The position numbers and the translations under genes were made by a program. DNA of 64,000 nt from Paraphoma chrysanthemicola (lineage: Eukaryota > Ascomycota > Dothideomycetes > Pleosporales > Phaeosphaeriaceae). This document shows, piece by piece, positions 32,791 to 45,124 of this stretch. The notes beneath the pieces were generated by a model. That model was not told the DNA's origin. It made no database searches and saw nothing but the letters and a program-made list of their open reading frames with translations. Position 1 is the first letter of the stretch. Each line of letters opens with the position of its first letter. The stretch spans positions 1,116,001-1,180,000 of the forward strand of contig JAGMWG010000003.1 of assembly GCA_020744225.1 (NCBI GenBank). Direction: 5' to 3'.

Positions 32791-35020
32791 TCATTTGAGG
32801 ATGCTCGCTCCTCTTCGGTCCTTTTTGAGGGGACTGAATGTGAAGGCCTCTTCACTGAGCATGTTGAAACCGCCTGAAATAGGACGTGTACCTTGCTTGC
32901 CCAACACACTCTTGCCCAACGCCCTGGCTGCGAACAAGCCCTTGCTCACACCAACAGGTTTCAGAGGCGCTGCATCCTCGCCGTCCTCGGCGTCAAACAA
33001 AGTCTTACCTGCGCTGGCCCCAAGCTTGCGCTTCTTCTTCTTCTCTGCGGCGGGTTCCTCCGCAAAAGTCGCAAACGACATGAGAGATTTGCGGGGCTTG
33101 AACTTGGGGACCACCGGCTTAGACTTGGTCGAGGGGCCGTCGTCGGCGTCCTTGAGCGGTATCATGACTGGCGCATTCTCCGAATTATCTTTGGACTGGT
33201 GGGACAGCTCGGAGATCTCTTCAGCAACCATCTCAAGAGCCGGAGTCGCGGTCTTCTTCCTAGAAGGCACCTTGGCATTTGCCTTGTTCGAGGGCGCTGG
33301 TGCCAGAGCTTTGACTTTGGTCTGAGCAGCCTTCTTGGGAGCTTTCTTTGGCTGAGCAGTCGGGGTGGCCTCTCCTTGCTCCGCCTCTTCCTCCACCTCC
33401 TCCTCGTCCTCTTCCACGATAGGACTAGCCGGTGCCACACTGGCAGTACGATTGAGGAACGGAGTCAAAGAGAAGGTTGACGTATCTCCCATGGCAGTCA
33501 CTGACGTGCCGCGTTTCGCCTTCTTGGCGGGAAAACCATCTCCGGGAGTGCCTAGGTTTGTTTCTGGTTCTGCTGTGACTGCCATGCGCTTTCGGGCGTT
33601 CTTGGCGGGCTTCGTGCTGGCGGTGGAAATAGCCTTGGAAGGCGGAGCTGTCTGTGCTCTGTCTGCCTTCTCCAACTGCGCTTCCTTCTCCTTCAGCTTC
33701 TCCTTCGTGGTTCGAAGCTTCTCTCTGAACGCAGCCAGCTTGTCATCCAGAACGGTGTTGCGTCCTTGTAGCTCGGCCAGGGTCTTTGTAAACTCCTTCT
33801 CTTGTTTCTTGCGCTCACGTTTCTCCTCATCCAATGCTTTCTTGATTGCCTCAGTTTGCGCGTTATCCTCCTGAGGGACTTTCTTCGAGCTCTTCTCAGC
33901 CTTTTGGCGTTCGCGCTTTTCTTGCTCAAGTTGCTGGTAAAGTTCTTCGATTTCAGCATCGCGATTGCCAGCCTTCTTGCCAGCCTTCTCTGCTTTCAAG
34001 CGTGCAGCCTTTTCTTGCTCAAGCTCCTGGCGAAGCTCTTCTAGTGCCGCCTCGTGGGCCGAATCATGCTTGCTGGCTTTGCCAGCGTCCTTCTTTGCGA
34101 GCTTGTCGACCTTGGCCTGCAGACGTTCGGCTGCCTGCTGCTGTGACTCGAGATCGATTTGCACCTTCTCTGCAGCCTTCTCAATCTTTGCGAGCGCCGC
34201 CTCCGCTTTGGCACGATCTTTCTTCTCCTGAGCGAGCTCCCTGCGGGCTTCTTCTAGCTCGCTGCGGATATCGTCGTCCTGTTCCATTCTTCGCCCCTGT
34301 TTTGCGAGTGTGCGAGCAGCAGTGCGCTTTTCGTTTTCTAGCTCCACTTGTAGCGTAGTCAATTGGCGTTGTAGTGATAGTTTCTCGGTCAGCAGTCCCT
34401 GGTTCGACTCGACTTGGGCGCGCAGGTGCTCGACCTCGGGGCGCAAGGACGAGATTTCGCGGGACAGTGCAAGCTTTTCGGACAGGATTTTGTTCGAGTC
34501 GGACGTGACGTTTTCCATGGCCTTCAGTTCCGCCTGCGACGTGTCAGTGTATAGCGCAATGCTGTCTCTGGGGAGCGTACCTTGAGATTCGCATTCTCGC
34601 GCGCCTGTGTGCGGATCTGGTTTTGTGCGGCCTCGTCCGCGGCTTGTTGTTCGTCGAGCTGCGCGAGAGCCTCGTCTAGAGCGGTCTCCAATTCGTCCGA
34701 GCGGGCTTGTTCCTCTTCAAGCTGTTCGTGAAGGTCGCTGTTGTTATCCTGTAGGAGGCACTGGCTCACTCGCAGCTTCCGGATCTCTTCGTCTTTGACA
34801 ACGACCTCGACCGAATGTCGACTCCGTTCAAGGTTGAGCTCGAGCGTCGCGTTCCGCAACGAGTGTTGGAGCTGAGAACGTCAGTGACGGCGGATGACAG
34901 TCGTTGCGAGGGTCCACAGATGTAGCTAGCTTCTCTGCGCGTGGTCTGCAATGGGACTTATTCACTCACATCTTTCATTTCGTAGGTAGTATCTATATCA
35001 GTATCCATGGCGGCGACCAT
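32791..35020 (-). CDS. Long coiled-coil protein with basic C-terminus, unknown function
   Basis: Exons 35020-34970, 34871-34581 and 34533-32791 give 694 aa. From residue ~20 to ~300 it is an almost continuous coiled coil rich in Glu, Lys, Gln and Ala (LEEEQARSDELETALDEALA, RSELEEARRELAQEKKDRAK). The remainder is Pro/Ala/Lys-rich and disordered, with a conserved-looking end (KPRKSLMSFATFAEE and EEAFTFSPLKKDRRGASIL). FSPLKK resembles a CDK-type S/T-P site followed by basic residues. I do not recognise the family; a structural nuclear, spindle or cytoskeletal role fits the composition but is not shown. A second ATG at 35008, four codons in, is an alternative start. Confidence 0.7.
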
Positions 35021-35414
35021 ATTATAATTCTGTTCAACGATGTGCGATTTGTCCGGATGTAGGTGTTCGAGTGTGGAGGGGCTTCAGGTGGACGCGACTG
35101 GTGTAAACAAACAACCAAGCGGAAGACGAGTGAAACACAGTAAACCTGAGAGCTGCTGGAAACCTCAAAACAACATAATGATGAATACGGCAAGAATATA
35201 GTGGAGCTTTCGCGTCCTAGGATAGACTCAATGTTGTTGTTGAAGCGTGGGTGTCTTCACGGCAATGCGCATCTTCAACGTTCCCGCATCCCTGCCATAT
35301 TAGCGCGATTACGCACTCTCCGACCTCCGAGCGAGGTCAAGGCCACGTTCACCAAGCATCATCTCTCCCACTACAGCTCCTCTTGACCACCCACACCACC
35401 CCTCGTCCGACACA
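35021..35414. promoter_or_regulatory. Divergent promoter of coiled-coil gene and OST3
   Basis: 394 bases between opposite start codons. A pyrimidine-rich leader (near 35365-35410) precedes the OST3 ATG. No specific regulatory site is assigned. Confidence 0.4.
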
Positions 35415-36456
35415 ATGCGGTGGCTTCAGCTTCTCACAGCTTCATTGCTGCCATTTACAGCTCTTGCAGCCAAGAAACCGTCAGGCGACCGCTTCAAGGA
35501 CTTCCGCGCGAAATCTCTCTCCATTGGTGGACCTTTGAAGCTTGACGATGCAAGCTATGGGCAATTGACAAAGGCGCCCAGGGATTACTCTGTTGCGGTG
35601 CTATTGACTGCGCTGGAGACGCGATTCGGATGCGAGCTCTGCAGGAATTTCCAGCCTGAGTGGGATCTACTGGGCAAGAGTTGGACCAAGGGCGACAAGA
35701 ATGCCGAGGGCAGGCTGCTTTTCGGCACATTGGACTTTACAGATGGAAAGAACACTTTCCAGTCGGTATGCTATACCAGTAGAAACCTGTGAGATAGACG
35801 CTGACTTCGAGTAGATGATGCTCCAAACCGCACCCGTCCTCCTCTTCTTCCACCCCACCATCGGCCCCAACGCGAAAGTTGACACCCAGCCCGTTCGCTT
35901 TGACTTCACCGGCGGTCCTCAAAGTGCCGAGCAAATCCACGCCTGGATCGCGCGTCAAGTCCCTGCCGACGCCCCGAAGCCTGCTATCTCCCGTCCCATC
36001 AACTGGATCAAGATCATCTCCGTCACCATCATCGTACTTGGAGTCATCACGCTCTTTGCTGTTGCCTGGCCATATCTGACTCCGATCCTACAGAACCGCA
36101 ATCTCTGGGCTGCCTTCAGCTTGATTACCGTGCTGCTGTTCACAAGTGGACACATGTTCAATCACATCAGGAAGACCCCGTACGTGTCGGGTGATGGCAA
36201 GGGCGGCATTACTTACTTTGCCGGAGGCTTCAGCAACCAATTCGGCCTCGAGTCGCAGATCATTGCTGCCATCTACGGTGTGTTGGCCTTCGCGACCATC
36301 TCCCTCGCGCTCAAGGTTCCTCGCATTGCGGATGCACGGGCACAGCAATTCGCTGTTTTCCTGTGGAGTGGCATCCTGCTGTGCATGTACAGCTTCCTGC
36401 TCAGCGTCTTCCGAGTCAAGAACGGTGGCTACCAGTTCTGGCTGCCTCCTTTCTGA
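35415..36456 (+). CDS. OST3: Oligosaccharyltransferase subunit OST3/OST6
   Basis: Exons 35415-35765 and 35815-36456 give 330 aa. Layout is that of Ost3/Ost6: signal peptide (MRWLQLLTASLLPFTALA), a lumenal thioredoxin-like domain with a CELC redox pair at residues 73-76, then four membrane helices (IISVTIIVLGVITLFAVAW, FSLITVLLFTSGHMF, IIAAIYGVLAFATISLAL, FAVFLWSGILLCMYSFLLS). The subunit holds glycoprotein substrates by transient disulphides so the ER complex can glycosylate nearby Asn sites. The spliced junction FQSMMLQTAPVLLFF restores the domain. The choice between Ost3 and Ost6 is not certain, but filamentous fungi usually carry one gene. Confidence 0.93.
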
Positions 36457-36777
36457 GCGAACAAAATGTACAAAGGAAGTGACAGAAGCCGCTTCGGGAA
36501 ACGATGTCTGGTGCGGCTGCCACGCTGTAACATAGGGGTTTTGAGCAGAGGAAGATTCAGGCATAGCTGAACGGCGTTTTAAGGGAAATGGAAACACCAA
36601 AAGAAGGCATGGGTTCCCACAACTACATGCATTCAAACATTATGTACGCGAATATACTACAATCTGAGCGATAACGCACGCACGCGCGAGAAATCAGACC
36701 TAATCCCATTTTGACGTGACCAAACTCATTGAGACCATAGGAGAAACCGTTGCCCGGAGCCACTCGTAGTTCCGGAC
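36457..36777. other. Convergent intergenic region
   Basis: 321 bases between the OST3 stop and the end of the HAM1-like gene. No gene is visible. Confidence 0.4.
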
Positions 36778-39109
36778 CTAAGACAGCATCTGCGTGTGGA
36801 TGTCAAAGACGTCGTTCCTCCAGCCACCCTCGTCCCAATCATCAATCCTCTCCTCTGCACGACGACCTTCCTCTTCCCAAAGCTTGACGACACTACCAGG
36901 GGCGTATTTGCCAGCAAAGACGCCCTTGCCCTTTGGCGCTACACCGACCCTGGTGTACAGGTCCGGATCATCAGCCGGCGTCAACCGCGTCATGATGGCC
37001 TTGAAGAACGTCTTGACATCATCAGGATCCGAAATCCTGGTCGCCCTCAACCTCTCGCGGAAGAACAAAAGTTCGCGGTTCGCTGCGTGGATCCCGTCCG
37101 CAATGCCCTTGGCCATCTGCCTCTCCATGACCTTGCGGATGATGGGACGGAGGAGGGGCTTGAACAGCCATCCGAGGAGGCTGAACTTGGACTTGCGAAG
37201 AGTGTAGCTGAGTTTGTGGATATGCACGCGGACGGCACGCAGCGTGAGGATCTGCTCCATCTTCTCCTTTGCGATCTCGACGTCGAGGTGGATGTCGATA
37301 CCGCGTTCGTCGAGTTGGAAGGATGCGATACCTTCATCAGCGAGGCGCAGAAGGCCGGAGTGAGCGCGCATCAGGAAACCAATCTCGTCGGCGCGCATGG
37401 AAAGACCGTCGATCTTGATGGTGAACTTCGATGTGACCTTGGAAGCGACGCGGAAGCGAGCCTTGCGGAGCTCGAAGTCGTTGTACGTCTCAACGCGGAA
37501 GCGGAAGGGGAGGAAGGAAGTGTGGTTGACAGTCTTTCCGGGCTCGATGATGAGGTTCTCGAGCAGAAGATCGACTTCGGGTGTCGAGACCTCAAGGCGA
37601 GGGATGGGGATGTACTGGATGTATTGAACAAGAAGAGGAACAAAGACATTGATGCTATCCTGAATCAAATCCTGGTTAGCCACGCTGTGGTTTGGTGAGA
37701 GAATTCCCCATATCCTGAGACTTGACTTGATGAGTTTCGCAATGTCCTCGTCGTGGGCGACAGACATGAATGTTGCCTGCGCTTGTCCGAAGAAAACATC
37801 GACATCCTGACGAAGCGATGACTCTGTGCCAACATCGCGAGACTTCTTGCGGAGCTCCTGGAACTTCTCCTCGGCATGGTCGAAGAAGTCAGGATCAGTA
37901 AGCAACTTCTGAAGCGAATTGCCAATGTCTGTGAGGAGATCTTCGAACTCAGGATCGTTCCTGGAGTGCTCCAAGACCTTGTGGAAAGCGTCCTCAAGCT
38001 TCGTCCATTCTTCGTGGTCACCAAAGGAGCTCAAGAAAGTCCAAAAGTTCTTCACCGCCTTCTCCATAGCGGGGTTGGGTTCGACATCCTCTTGGATTGT
38101 GTTCACAGCATCCTCTACCGTGCGGGAATATGCCATGGCATAGCGCTTCAGGAGCAGAGAGAGCGTTGATACTGACTCTGAGTAGTCTCGCTTTTGACGC
38201 AGATTTGTGACAGTCTTCTTGAGGCGATACATCAGAGAGTCGCCTTCTTCGCCCTGTAGCTTTTGTACTGTGCTGTTCTCAGCCCTCTTTGCCACCTTTG
38301 CCACACCGTTGCCTACGACCTGAGCAACTTCAGTGACTTCGTCCTCCAGCTCCTGGGCTGAAGGGGCTGGGCCCTCATCCGCACCTGGCTCTTTCAGCGC
38401 CTTCTGCTCCGCTTGTGATGGCTCAATCTTCTTGGCAGCCTTCTTGGCGACATTGGACAGCGTGAAGGCACTGTCGCGGAAAACTTCCCGGCCGACAGTG
38501 TTCAAGTCCGAAAGGAAGATGCGGAAATCGGTATTGGTGAGGAGCAGTGACCCGACGGTTTGGAGGCTTGCGTAGGCTTGTCACATGTCAGCAGAGAATT
38601 GTTGAGCTTGCCTTATCATCTTACCGGCGGTTGCATCTGCCTTGGCCCTTGACTTTGTCGTGCGACGTGCGATATCATCTACATCGATGGATATTCTAGC
38701 CTTTGTGAGATACCAGATGAAGTCCTGTATCTGATCTTGGCCATTCTTGTGCTCAAGAAGATCGATGAATTGGTGCAACCATTGCTTCGTAAACTTGACG
38801 AGGAGACGGCCTGAGTCACTAAGATCCGGATTGTCTGGATTCAGAATGTCTGCAGCTAGCACCGTTCGAAGGTTGATGATGACCTGCTCATTCGAAGGCA
38901 TGAAACCCAGCGTGAGGGCTCTTATCATCTGGTATGAGTGGAGCTTTTGGTGAACCTCTCTTTGCAGCACAGTATCATCGCGGTACTGTGCAGATCATGA
39001 TGTTAGTCTATGCACCGCATGGTCAATTGGCGTCGTGGCAGCTCACCTGTGGAAGCAGCGGTTGGTGCTCATCGTCGCGTTTGCGGCCGAAGCCGAGGCA
39101 GGAAGACAT
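36778..39109 (-). CDS. HAM1-like fungal protein (BPI/TULIP-related)
   Basis: Exons 39109-39047, 38985-38625 and 38576-36778 give 740 aa. The short first exon (MSSCLGFGRKRDDEHQPLLP) has an N-terminal Cys and joins in phase to YRDDTVLQREVHQKLHSYQM. The N-terminal half is helical (MPSNEQVIINLRTVLAADIL, VEPNPAMEKAVKNFWTFLSS). The C-terminal half, from about LVQYIQYIPIPRLEVSTPEV on, resembles the HAM1-like C-terminal domain, thought related to BPI-type lipid-binding folds. Such proteins are fungal-specific and probably act at membranes in lipid binding; the exact role is not established. The two introns (61 and 48 nt) have good consensus sites. Confidence 0.8.
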
Positions 39110-39603
39110 CTGGTTGGAGGAGGAGGCTGGTGGGCTGATTCTGCTGTCGCTGTGCAATCTTAGGATGCTGTTGATATCGAGCTCGAAGTTGTTGAACTTC
39201 GCGATTCATGAACTAGGCTTCCAGGTTTGCGGCACGGGTGACGCGTGAATTACCATGGACGCGACGACGTCATGCATGGGTAACTAGCCCCTGTCGCTGC
39301 GGGCGGATCATCCCCACACATATGCGCCCAGACTTTGACCCGCCCACCAGATTTTGACAGCCTCACGACAGTCGTTGCAGCTGTCAAAGACCTCATTGGC
39401 CAGTCAGTCTTCGACCCACGGCGCAACACGATGTCGCAAGAACTGAAGTTCCTCCTCGAGCGACTCTTGCACCGCCGAGCACGAGCTCATGCCAAGTGGT
39501 TTGTGTTCAATAGCAAACCAAAAACCTGTACGTTTAGCGTAGCTGTGAATGGCACTACTAGCACTAGAGCATAGTGAAGTCACCGAGGTAGATGACATGC
39601 AAG

Positions 39604-40123
39604 TCAGGTGGTGCAGAGCGTGTTCTTCTGAAAGCGGACGACATATCGACTCTGCGGTGGAGCGGTGCTACCAATCTGCAACGGCCAATTCGAATTCGCG
39701 CTCATCATAGAAAATTCAAACTTCGTCGGCACATCGCTATAAGTAGACAAACGGATAAACCCAGCCAAAAGGCGGTCACACTCCGTTGCAGCACTGAAGA
39801 CGATCACGACAAGTGCTCGAGACGTTCTATAATCGCGTCCGTTTTCGATTGACGACATTTGCTTGCAAAGGTGCTCCTTGACCTTTGGGTCGACTGTATT
39901 CTGTGCCCACACATCGGATTGCGTACGCGGATCCGCCCGAAGGACGTGCTGAGCCGCTGTTATCATTGTTGTAGAAGCGGATCCGTTCTCTGACATGCTT
40001 TACCAGACCCTTGAAATGACTGATCGCGTGCTCAGCACACACTGCGGAGTCATCGAGAGAGTCGCCGCACAGCTTGTCCTTACCTGGTAAGACATAGCCC
40101 AAGCCACCAAGCTTTCCCCACAC
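39604..40123 (-). CDS. Possible spliced hypothetical gene, 5' end not found
   Basis: Two open segments join in phase: one ending at 40004 (LCGDSLDDSAVCAEHAISHF) and one from 39948 to the stop at 39604 (HVLRADPRTQSDVWAQ and onward, 114 residues). The 55-nt gap has a GTAAAG donor, a GATAAC branch-like site and a CAG acceptor. Going upstream, the frame of the first segment meets a stop just before 40130 with no ATG, so a further exon would be needed. Alternatively an ATG at 39996 opens a 130-residue frame without splicing. No family was recognised, and it may be a decayed fragment. Confidence 0.25.
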
Positions 40124-41175
40124 CCACGGGCTTGGAGTTCAAGGATACTATGTTCTGATCGGAACGATCCGCGACCTCGCGTTCACATGCGGTCCTCAAC
40201 AGTGAGGGGCTGTTCGCTGTCCGGTCCCGCTCGTGCAAGTTGGAGTCGCACAAAGCTTACAGTCATCTCGGGGTTCGAACGACAGCACAATCGGCCCCTT
40301 TCTCCAGTGGTGCGCACCCATCCTGCGCTGACGGCCCGGGATTTAGCCACCTCGTGAGCATTCAGCCCTGGCCAACGGCAGTAAGCGAATGCAAGGAGAC
40401 TGCCGATCTGCTTCCGCCCAAAAAAAAATGTCGCATGCGCCATCTGCAGTCGAGACTTATGAGTACACCGCCTGCATTGTGAAAAAGCAGCGAAGAGCTC
40501 TGCGAACATCGTGAAATGATGCCCGGAGCCGCGCGTGTCTTTTTTCGTGGGACAGAGCCAGCGCCTGTCCAGTGCTGTGGTGCTGTTACAGTTGATGCCT
40601 GAGGGCCACTGCCGCTCAGGGTTTCCGAGACGGCTTCCGTGAGATGCACGAGAGCACGTCCACCGCAACGGCCTTAGGAGATTGCATGCCATTAATAATA
40701 GCGAAATCGTATGTTGCCTTGCCACGCCGTCGCTGAGCATTGACGATGCTAAATCCCTCTTGATGCCTGACCCCGAGGCGAGGCGGATGCTACTTTGCAC
40801 TGCGCCGTACATTCTTGCTGCTCTTGCTGCGGAAGCCGGTGACACTAGATTAGACAGCAACAATCTGAGTGGCCGCGTACTCGGTGGATACTGCCATCAG
40901 ACCCAGATCGGCTTCTGAAGCGTATGTAGGAATTCAGGCTAGGGCGCACCATCCAACGGCGAGCGACGCTCGTCCGTTTCCTCCCGATCCTTGCAACTTG
41001 ACTCGCGACGTCCCTGCACCCAAAAAGTCCAAACCTTGACCACCGACAGTGTCGGTCCCCCGCCGCGGGAGAAGCACTCTTCCGATTGGAGCTCGCTCCT
41101 GCCCAAAACCCCAGGCGGTGTCAATTACTATTTCTTTTGGCCAGGCCGCGGTTACAGACTGCCTCAGCTCCTCCA
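40124..41175. other. Intergenic region upstream of malic enzyme
   Basis: About 1.05 kb. A long minus-strand open frame (40183-40863) has no family resemblance and unusual composition; it is not called. An A-run lies near 40422. The stretch 39110-39603 upstream of the HAM1-like gene likewise shows no clear gene; the short frame at 39430-39574 (starting MSQELKFLLERLLHRR) is unsupported. Confidence 0.35.
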
Positions 41176-43294
41176 ATGCTGCGACTCCGTCCGCTAATAA
41201 AAGCCGCTCTTCCTTCGCCCTCCCTTCACGCTTCTTTCCGTAACACTTCTTTCATACGTTGCATGGCCTCTGTTGCAGTTGACACAATGCCGTCCAATAC
41301 TCGCCCTACGCTGCCTGCCAGGCAATTGAGCACTACGTACGATTTCTGCACTCCGGGTTGGCAATCACCCAAAACTGACACTGTTGTAGGAGCGGAGACT
41401 TTGACTCATCAAACCCGTCCGATGTCCGCAAATATCTTGGGACGTACGGTCTGACTCCCCCAGCCATCGAGAGCTTTGAGGTGCAGAGTCAGCGATGTGA
41501 GTAGCAGTCGGGTGCCAGAAAGTATGGGAGCAGCAACTAATTGCTCGCAGGCCTCCGTCTCCTCGCAATGAAGACGACACCAATCGAAAAGTTCCAATAC
41601 CTCGTCCACCTCAAAGCCACAAATCCGCATCTGTTCTACAGACTGCTTTCGCAGAACATCAAGGTACGTGGAGAGAAGCGGGCAAGCCGGGCTGGAGGCT
41701 GACTGCTACAGGAATTGACCCCCCTCATCTACACCCCCACCGTCGGCGAGGCCTGCGTACGATGGCACGAGATCTGGACACAGCCCGAGGGCATGTACCT
41801 TTCGTTTAGTGATCGCGGCAACCTGCGTCAGATCCTAAACAATTGGCCTTACAAGGTGGACATCACCGTCTTGACCGATGGATCGCGTATCCTGGGTCTT
41901 GGTGATCTTGGTGTGAACGGCATGGGTATTCCCGTGGGCAAGCTTGCTCTTTACACTGCCTGCGCTGGTATCCGGCCAGACGCTACTCTGCCCTTGACGC
42001 TCGACCTGGGAACGAGCAACCAGGCATTAAGAGAGGACCCGCTTTACATGGGCTCCAGGAGGCCCAAGGTCACCGCGGAGGAAGAGAAGGAGTTCCTCGA
42101 TGAGCTCATGGCTGCCCTGACAGACAAGTGGCCAAAGTACGTTGCTTGCCGACTCCTGCCAAATGGGAAACTGATCGTGTGACAGCATCGTTATCCAATT
42201 CGAGGACTTCAAGAACCCTTTCCCCGCCCTCGAGCGCTACCAGAACAGCTACAGCATGTTCAACGACGACGTCCAGGGCACCGGTGCTGTCATCGTCGGC
42301 GGCTTCATCAATGCCATCAAGGCTTCAGGCGTACCTGTGAAGGATCACAAGGCTATCTTCCTTGGTGCCGGCAGCGCTGGTGTCGGTGTGGCCAAGCAGA
42401 TCGTCGAATTCTTCAAGAAGGAGGGCTTGACTGAAGAGGAGGCGCGCCATAAGTTCTGGTTCGTTGACTCGAACGGTCTTGTCACACACGACCGCGGTGA
42501 TAAGCTTGCCGACCACAAGGTCTATTTCGCCCGAGACGATAACAACGGCCGACAGTATCAGTCTCTCGGTCGCTTGATTGACTACGTTCAGCCTACCATT
42601 CTGATGGGCTTGTCGACCATTGGTGGCGCTTTCAACAAGGACATTCTTCAAAAGATGGCCAAGTTGAACGACAGGCCCATCATTTTCCCCTTGTCCAACC
42701 CCTCAAGCAAGTCAGAGTGCACGTTTGAGGAGGCTGTTATCAACACCGAGGGCCGCTGTCTCTTCGCTTCCGGCTCTCCGTTCCCGGCCATGGAGTGGGA
42801 GGACAAACTCCTCACTCCCGGTCAAGGTGAGCGACCAATTGCACTTCATATATCGAACATATACTAACGCTTGCGTAGGAAACAACATGTATGTTTTCCC
42901 TGGTATCGGCCTGGGTGCTATCCTTTCCCAAGCCGTGTCCATCACTCAGGACATGATCTATGCCTCTGCCGAGTCACTGTCGACGTCCCTCAACAAGCAA
43001 GAGGTTGCCGATGGCTGGCTGTACCCTGACATCCGCCGTATTCGCGAAGTCTCCGTTGTGGTCACGCGTGGTGTAATCCGCGCTGCCCAGAAGAACGGTG
43101 TCGACCGCGCTACCGAGCTCAGGAACCTCGACGACGCATCGCTGGATGCGTTCATCAAGGAGAAGATGTACGACCCATTCAACGAGCGCGAGAACGTGGG
43201 TGACGAAGTCAACCAACTCATCGCCACAGCTTCGGGTATGAACGGGCATGCCAATGGCGTCAGCCATATCTCTAACGGTATTGCGCACTTGTAA
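41176..43294 (+). CDS. MAE1: Mitochondrial malic enzyme, probably NAD-dependent
   Basis: Six exons (41176-41336, 41390-41496, 41551-41663, 41712-42136, 42186-42826, 42879-43294) give 620 aa. It oxidatively decarboxylates malate to pyruvate. The N-terminus (MLRLRPLIKAALPSPSLHAS, then FRNTSFIR) is a mitochondrial presequence. Family landmarks are complete: the Tyr motif IYTPTVGEAC, the Lys region RILGLGDLGVNGMGIPVGKL, metal ligands in IQFEDFKNPF and FNDDVQGTGAV, the dinucleotide fold (FLGAGSAGVG) and the C-terminal LSNPSSKSECTFEEA and FPGIGLGAI. NAD preference and matrix location are inferred from the presequence and from yeast Mae1; NADP use cannot be excluded from sequence alone. Every intron is 48-54 nt with phase-consistent joins. 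Confidence 0.94.
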
Positions 43295-44470
43295 TGATTT
43301 GCTTGTTGAGCTTGTTCATGGCGCCTTGGGAATCTTGAACCTTCTTCTCGGTCATCAAAATTAGACTTGGCTCAGAGACGGAATTGTCTCTGCGGTAGGG
43401 ACGGGCTTGATACCCTACTACACGCTTTTCCTTCCCGTCCCACCTGTAGCACGCATAGATACCAAAAGGGCACTCAGCGCCCAAAAGTAATACAATGAGA
43501 TCACGACGCTGTAACAACTCTTTCCTCGTCTGAAGCCAATAGTCTTGATTCTCTAACACAGTGTCTGCATTCCACTGCAATCAGCGCAATACCGACGTGA
43601 TCTGACCCCATTCCTACTAATCATCGGCCCACGCCCCGACCACTCCTACCTTCCCGCCGGTCCCCCTCCCTCACTTCCGGATCCGCTTACACCGCATGTA
43701 CAGTATCTCAACATCCAAAAGCCACCCAATACACGCCCATGCATCCAACGTCTCCACAGCACACCGCCTGCGGTCCCGCACAGGGCACTCTCGCGATATC
43801 AACAAGCTTTGAGTCCAAGCCCAAATAGTCTAAGCTTGCGACATGCATTCCCGTACCCCAGAAAATACTTAGCGTCTGACACATGCACGCTGCGCCGATG
43901 CCTTGGGTCGATGTGTTACCCCGGACCCACCCGAGGCACAGAGGGTATGTGCGTGATGAGATGGCGTCGGTGCGGCGGGACGGATCGGAGAAGTGGGATA
44001 GAGGTGTGGCTGGTGAGGTGGGGTACGGCGACGGACAGGCATGTGAAAGGGGATGTTGCTCGGGTGTTTTGACTGACAACACCAGGCCTCCGGGAGGTCC
44101 CTTAATTCAGTCCTATAGACTTCGGATTTGATCTATGCTTGCCCGAGGCAGCGTCGCTATCGTTGCTGACCTGCAAATTGACACTTATTCGGATTGACTG
44201 CTCCAATCTGGCAACCATACTGTCTTGGAACATATTACTTGCTGTTCATACCATGAAATTATCACTTAATATAAGCTTCCCGTTTGATAGATGGCAAAAG
44301 CAGCGGAAGTTAGTTGCCAGTCGTGTCAGCTAGGAGATCGTGGGTATCGAGTCTCAATGGTCATCTTCACCTCAATCTCACGTCTCAAGGATCGTCCAAA
44401 ACCGCTCTCATGGTGAAGTCGAGAGAGCGGGCCGCGTTTGTCTTCACCGAAGATATAAGTCTAGAAAAAT
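43295..44470. other. Intergenic region
   Basis: About 1.2 kb. A minus-strand frame (43272-43580) overlaps the malic enzyme end and has no ATG until late; it is not called. No RNA gene or repeat was recognised. Confidence 0.4.
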
Positions 44471-45124
44471 ATGTCTGCCTTTCTTGTCCATCTTCAACGT
44501 TCTCTTTTTCCACAGCAAAGCAGTCCTCAGAAGTTCTCCAAACGAGCAACCGCAACATCAACCACCAGGTCTGAAAACGAAGATACCAAAGGCAAGGGCA
44601 AGAAAGGCGGCGGCGTCCAGTCATGGAGTGAGCATGAGCTTGTGAGTCGAAACCGGTGCACACAAACTTTCAGGTCGCAGCTAACAATCCAAAGCTTGTG
44701 TATCTGCTCAGCGCCATCGGGTACACCGGCCAGAAGTTTGACTTCGCGGTAAGGTCCTTCAAGTTTGAACTCTTCACTCGATATGTTTACTAATGCTCCA
44801 CAGAACGCTCCCGCTCCCGTCGGTCGCAACTCCAACGGTTGTGCCCAGAAGATGGCCAAGGTTAAGAAAGCTCTCCAACCCGAGATCGACACCATCAAGA
44901 ACGGCCAGGTCATCGAGGGATCGGGTGACGCGGCTCCTACGACCAAGAAGGCTGGAGGCAGGAAGCGCAAGGCCAAGGACGACGACGATGGTGCTGCTGA
45001 GAATGGAGGGGCAAAAAAGCGTGACAGGGCTAAGAAGAAGGCCGAGTCTAAGACCGAGCCTGAGGAGGAGCCTGTCGTTAAGGATGAGCCAGAGGTTGAG
45101 GCCGACATTGATACTGAGGTCTAG
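44471..45124 (+). CDS. SANT/Myb-like basic nuclear protein, paralogue 1 of 3
   Basis: Exons 44471-44641, 44695-44748 and 44804-45124 give 181 aa. The core (WSEHELLVYLLSAIGYTGQ, then GRNSNGCAQKMAKVKKAL) is homologous to the two following genes, with introns at the same positions and a 54-nt middle exon. It reads like a short Myb/SANT-type helical domain followed by a Lys-rich tail (KKAGGRKRKAKDD) and an acidic end with VKDE, a sumoylation-type motif. The start differs from its paralogues: the position of their ATG is here AGG (TTRSENED against MSDNES), so the only in-frame start is the upstream ATG at 44471. That adds a basic 35-residue extension (MSAFLVHLQRSLFPQQSSPQ). A missed upstream exon would be an alternative. 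Confidence 0.65.

Noticed and set aside
36796..37698. Plus-strand frame of 300 residues
   Set aside because: It is antisense to the HAM1-like gene; a codon-bias shadow.
40240..40300. GGGGTTCGAAC, resembling a tRNA T-loop
   Set aside because: The flanking bases cannot pair as a T-stem and no acceptor or anticodon stem is present.
40183..40863. Minus-strand frame of 226 residues
   Set aside because: No family resemblance, patchy composition and no partner exons; it lies in the malic enzyme promoter region.
43272..43580. Minus-strand frame with protein-like stretches (QTRKELLQRRDLIVLL)
   Set aside because: It starts from a TTG, has no early ATG and overlaps the end of the malic enzyme gene; no exon partner was found.
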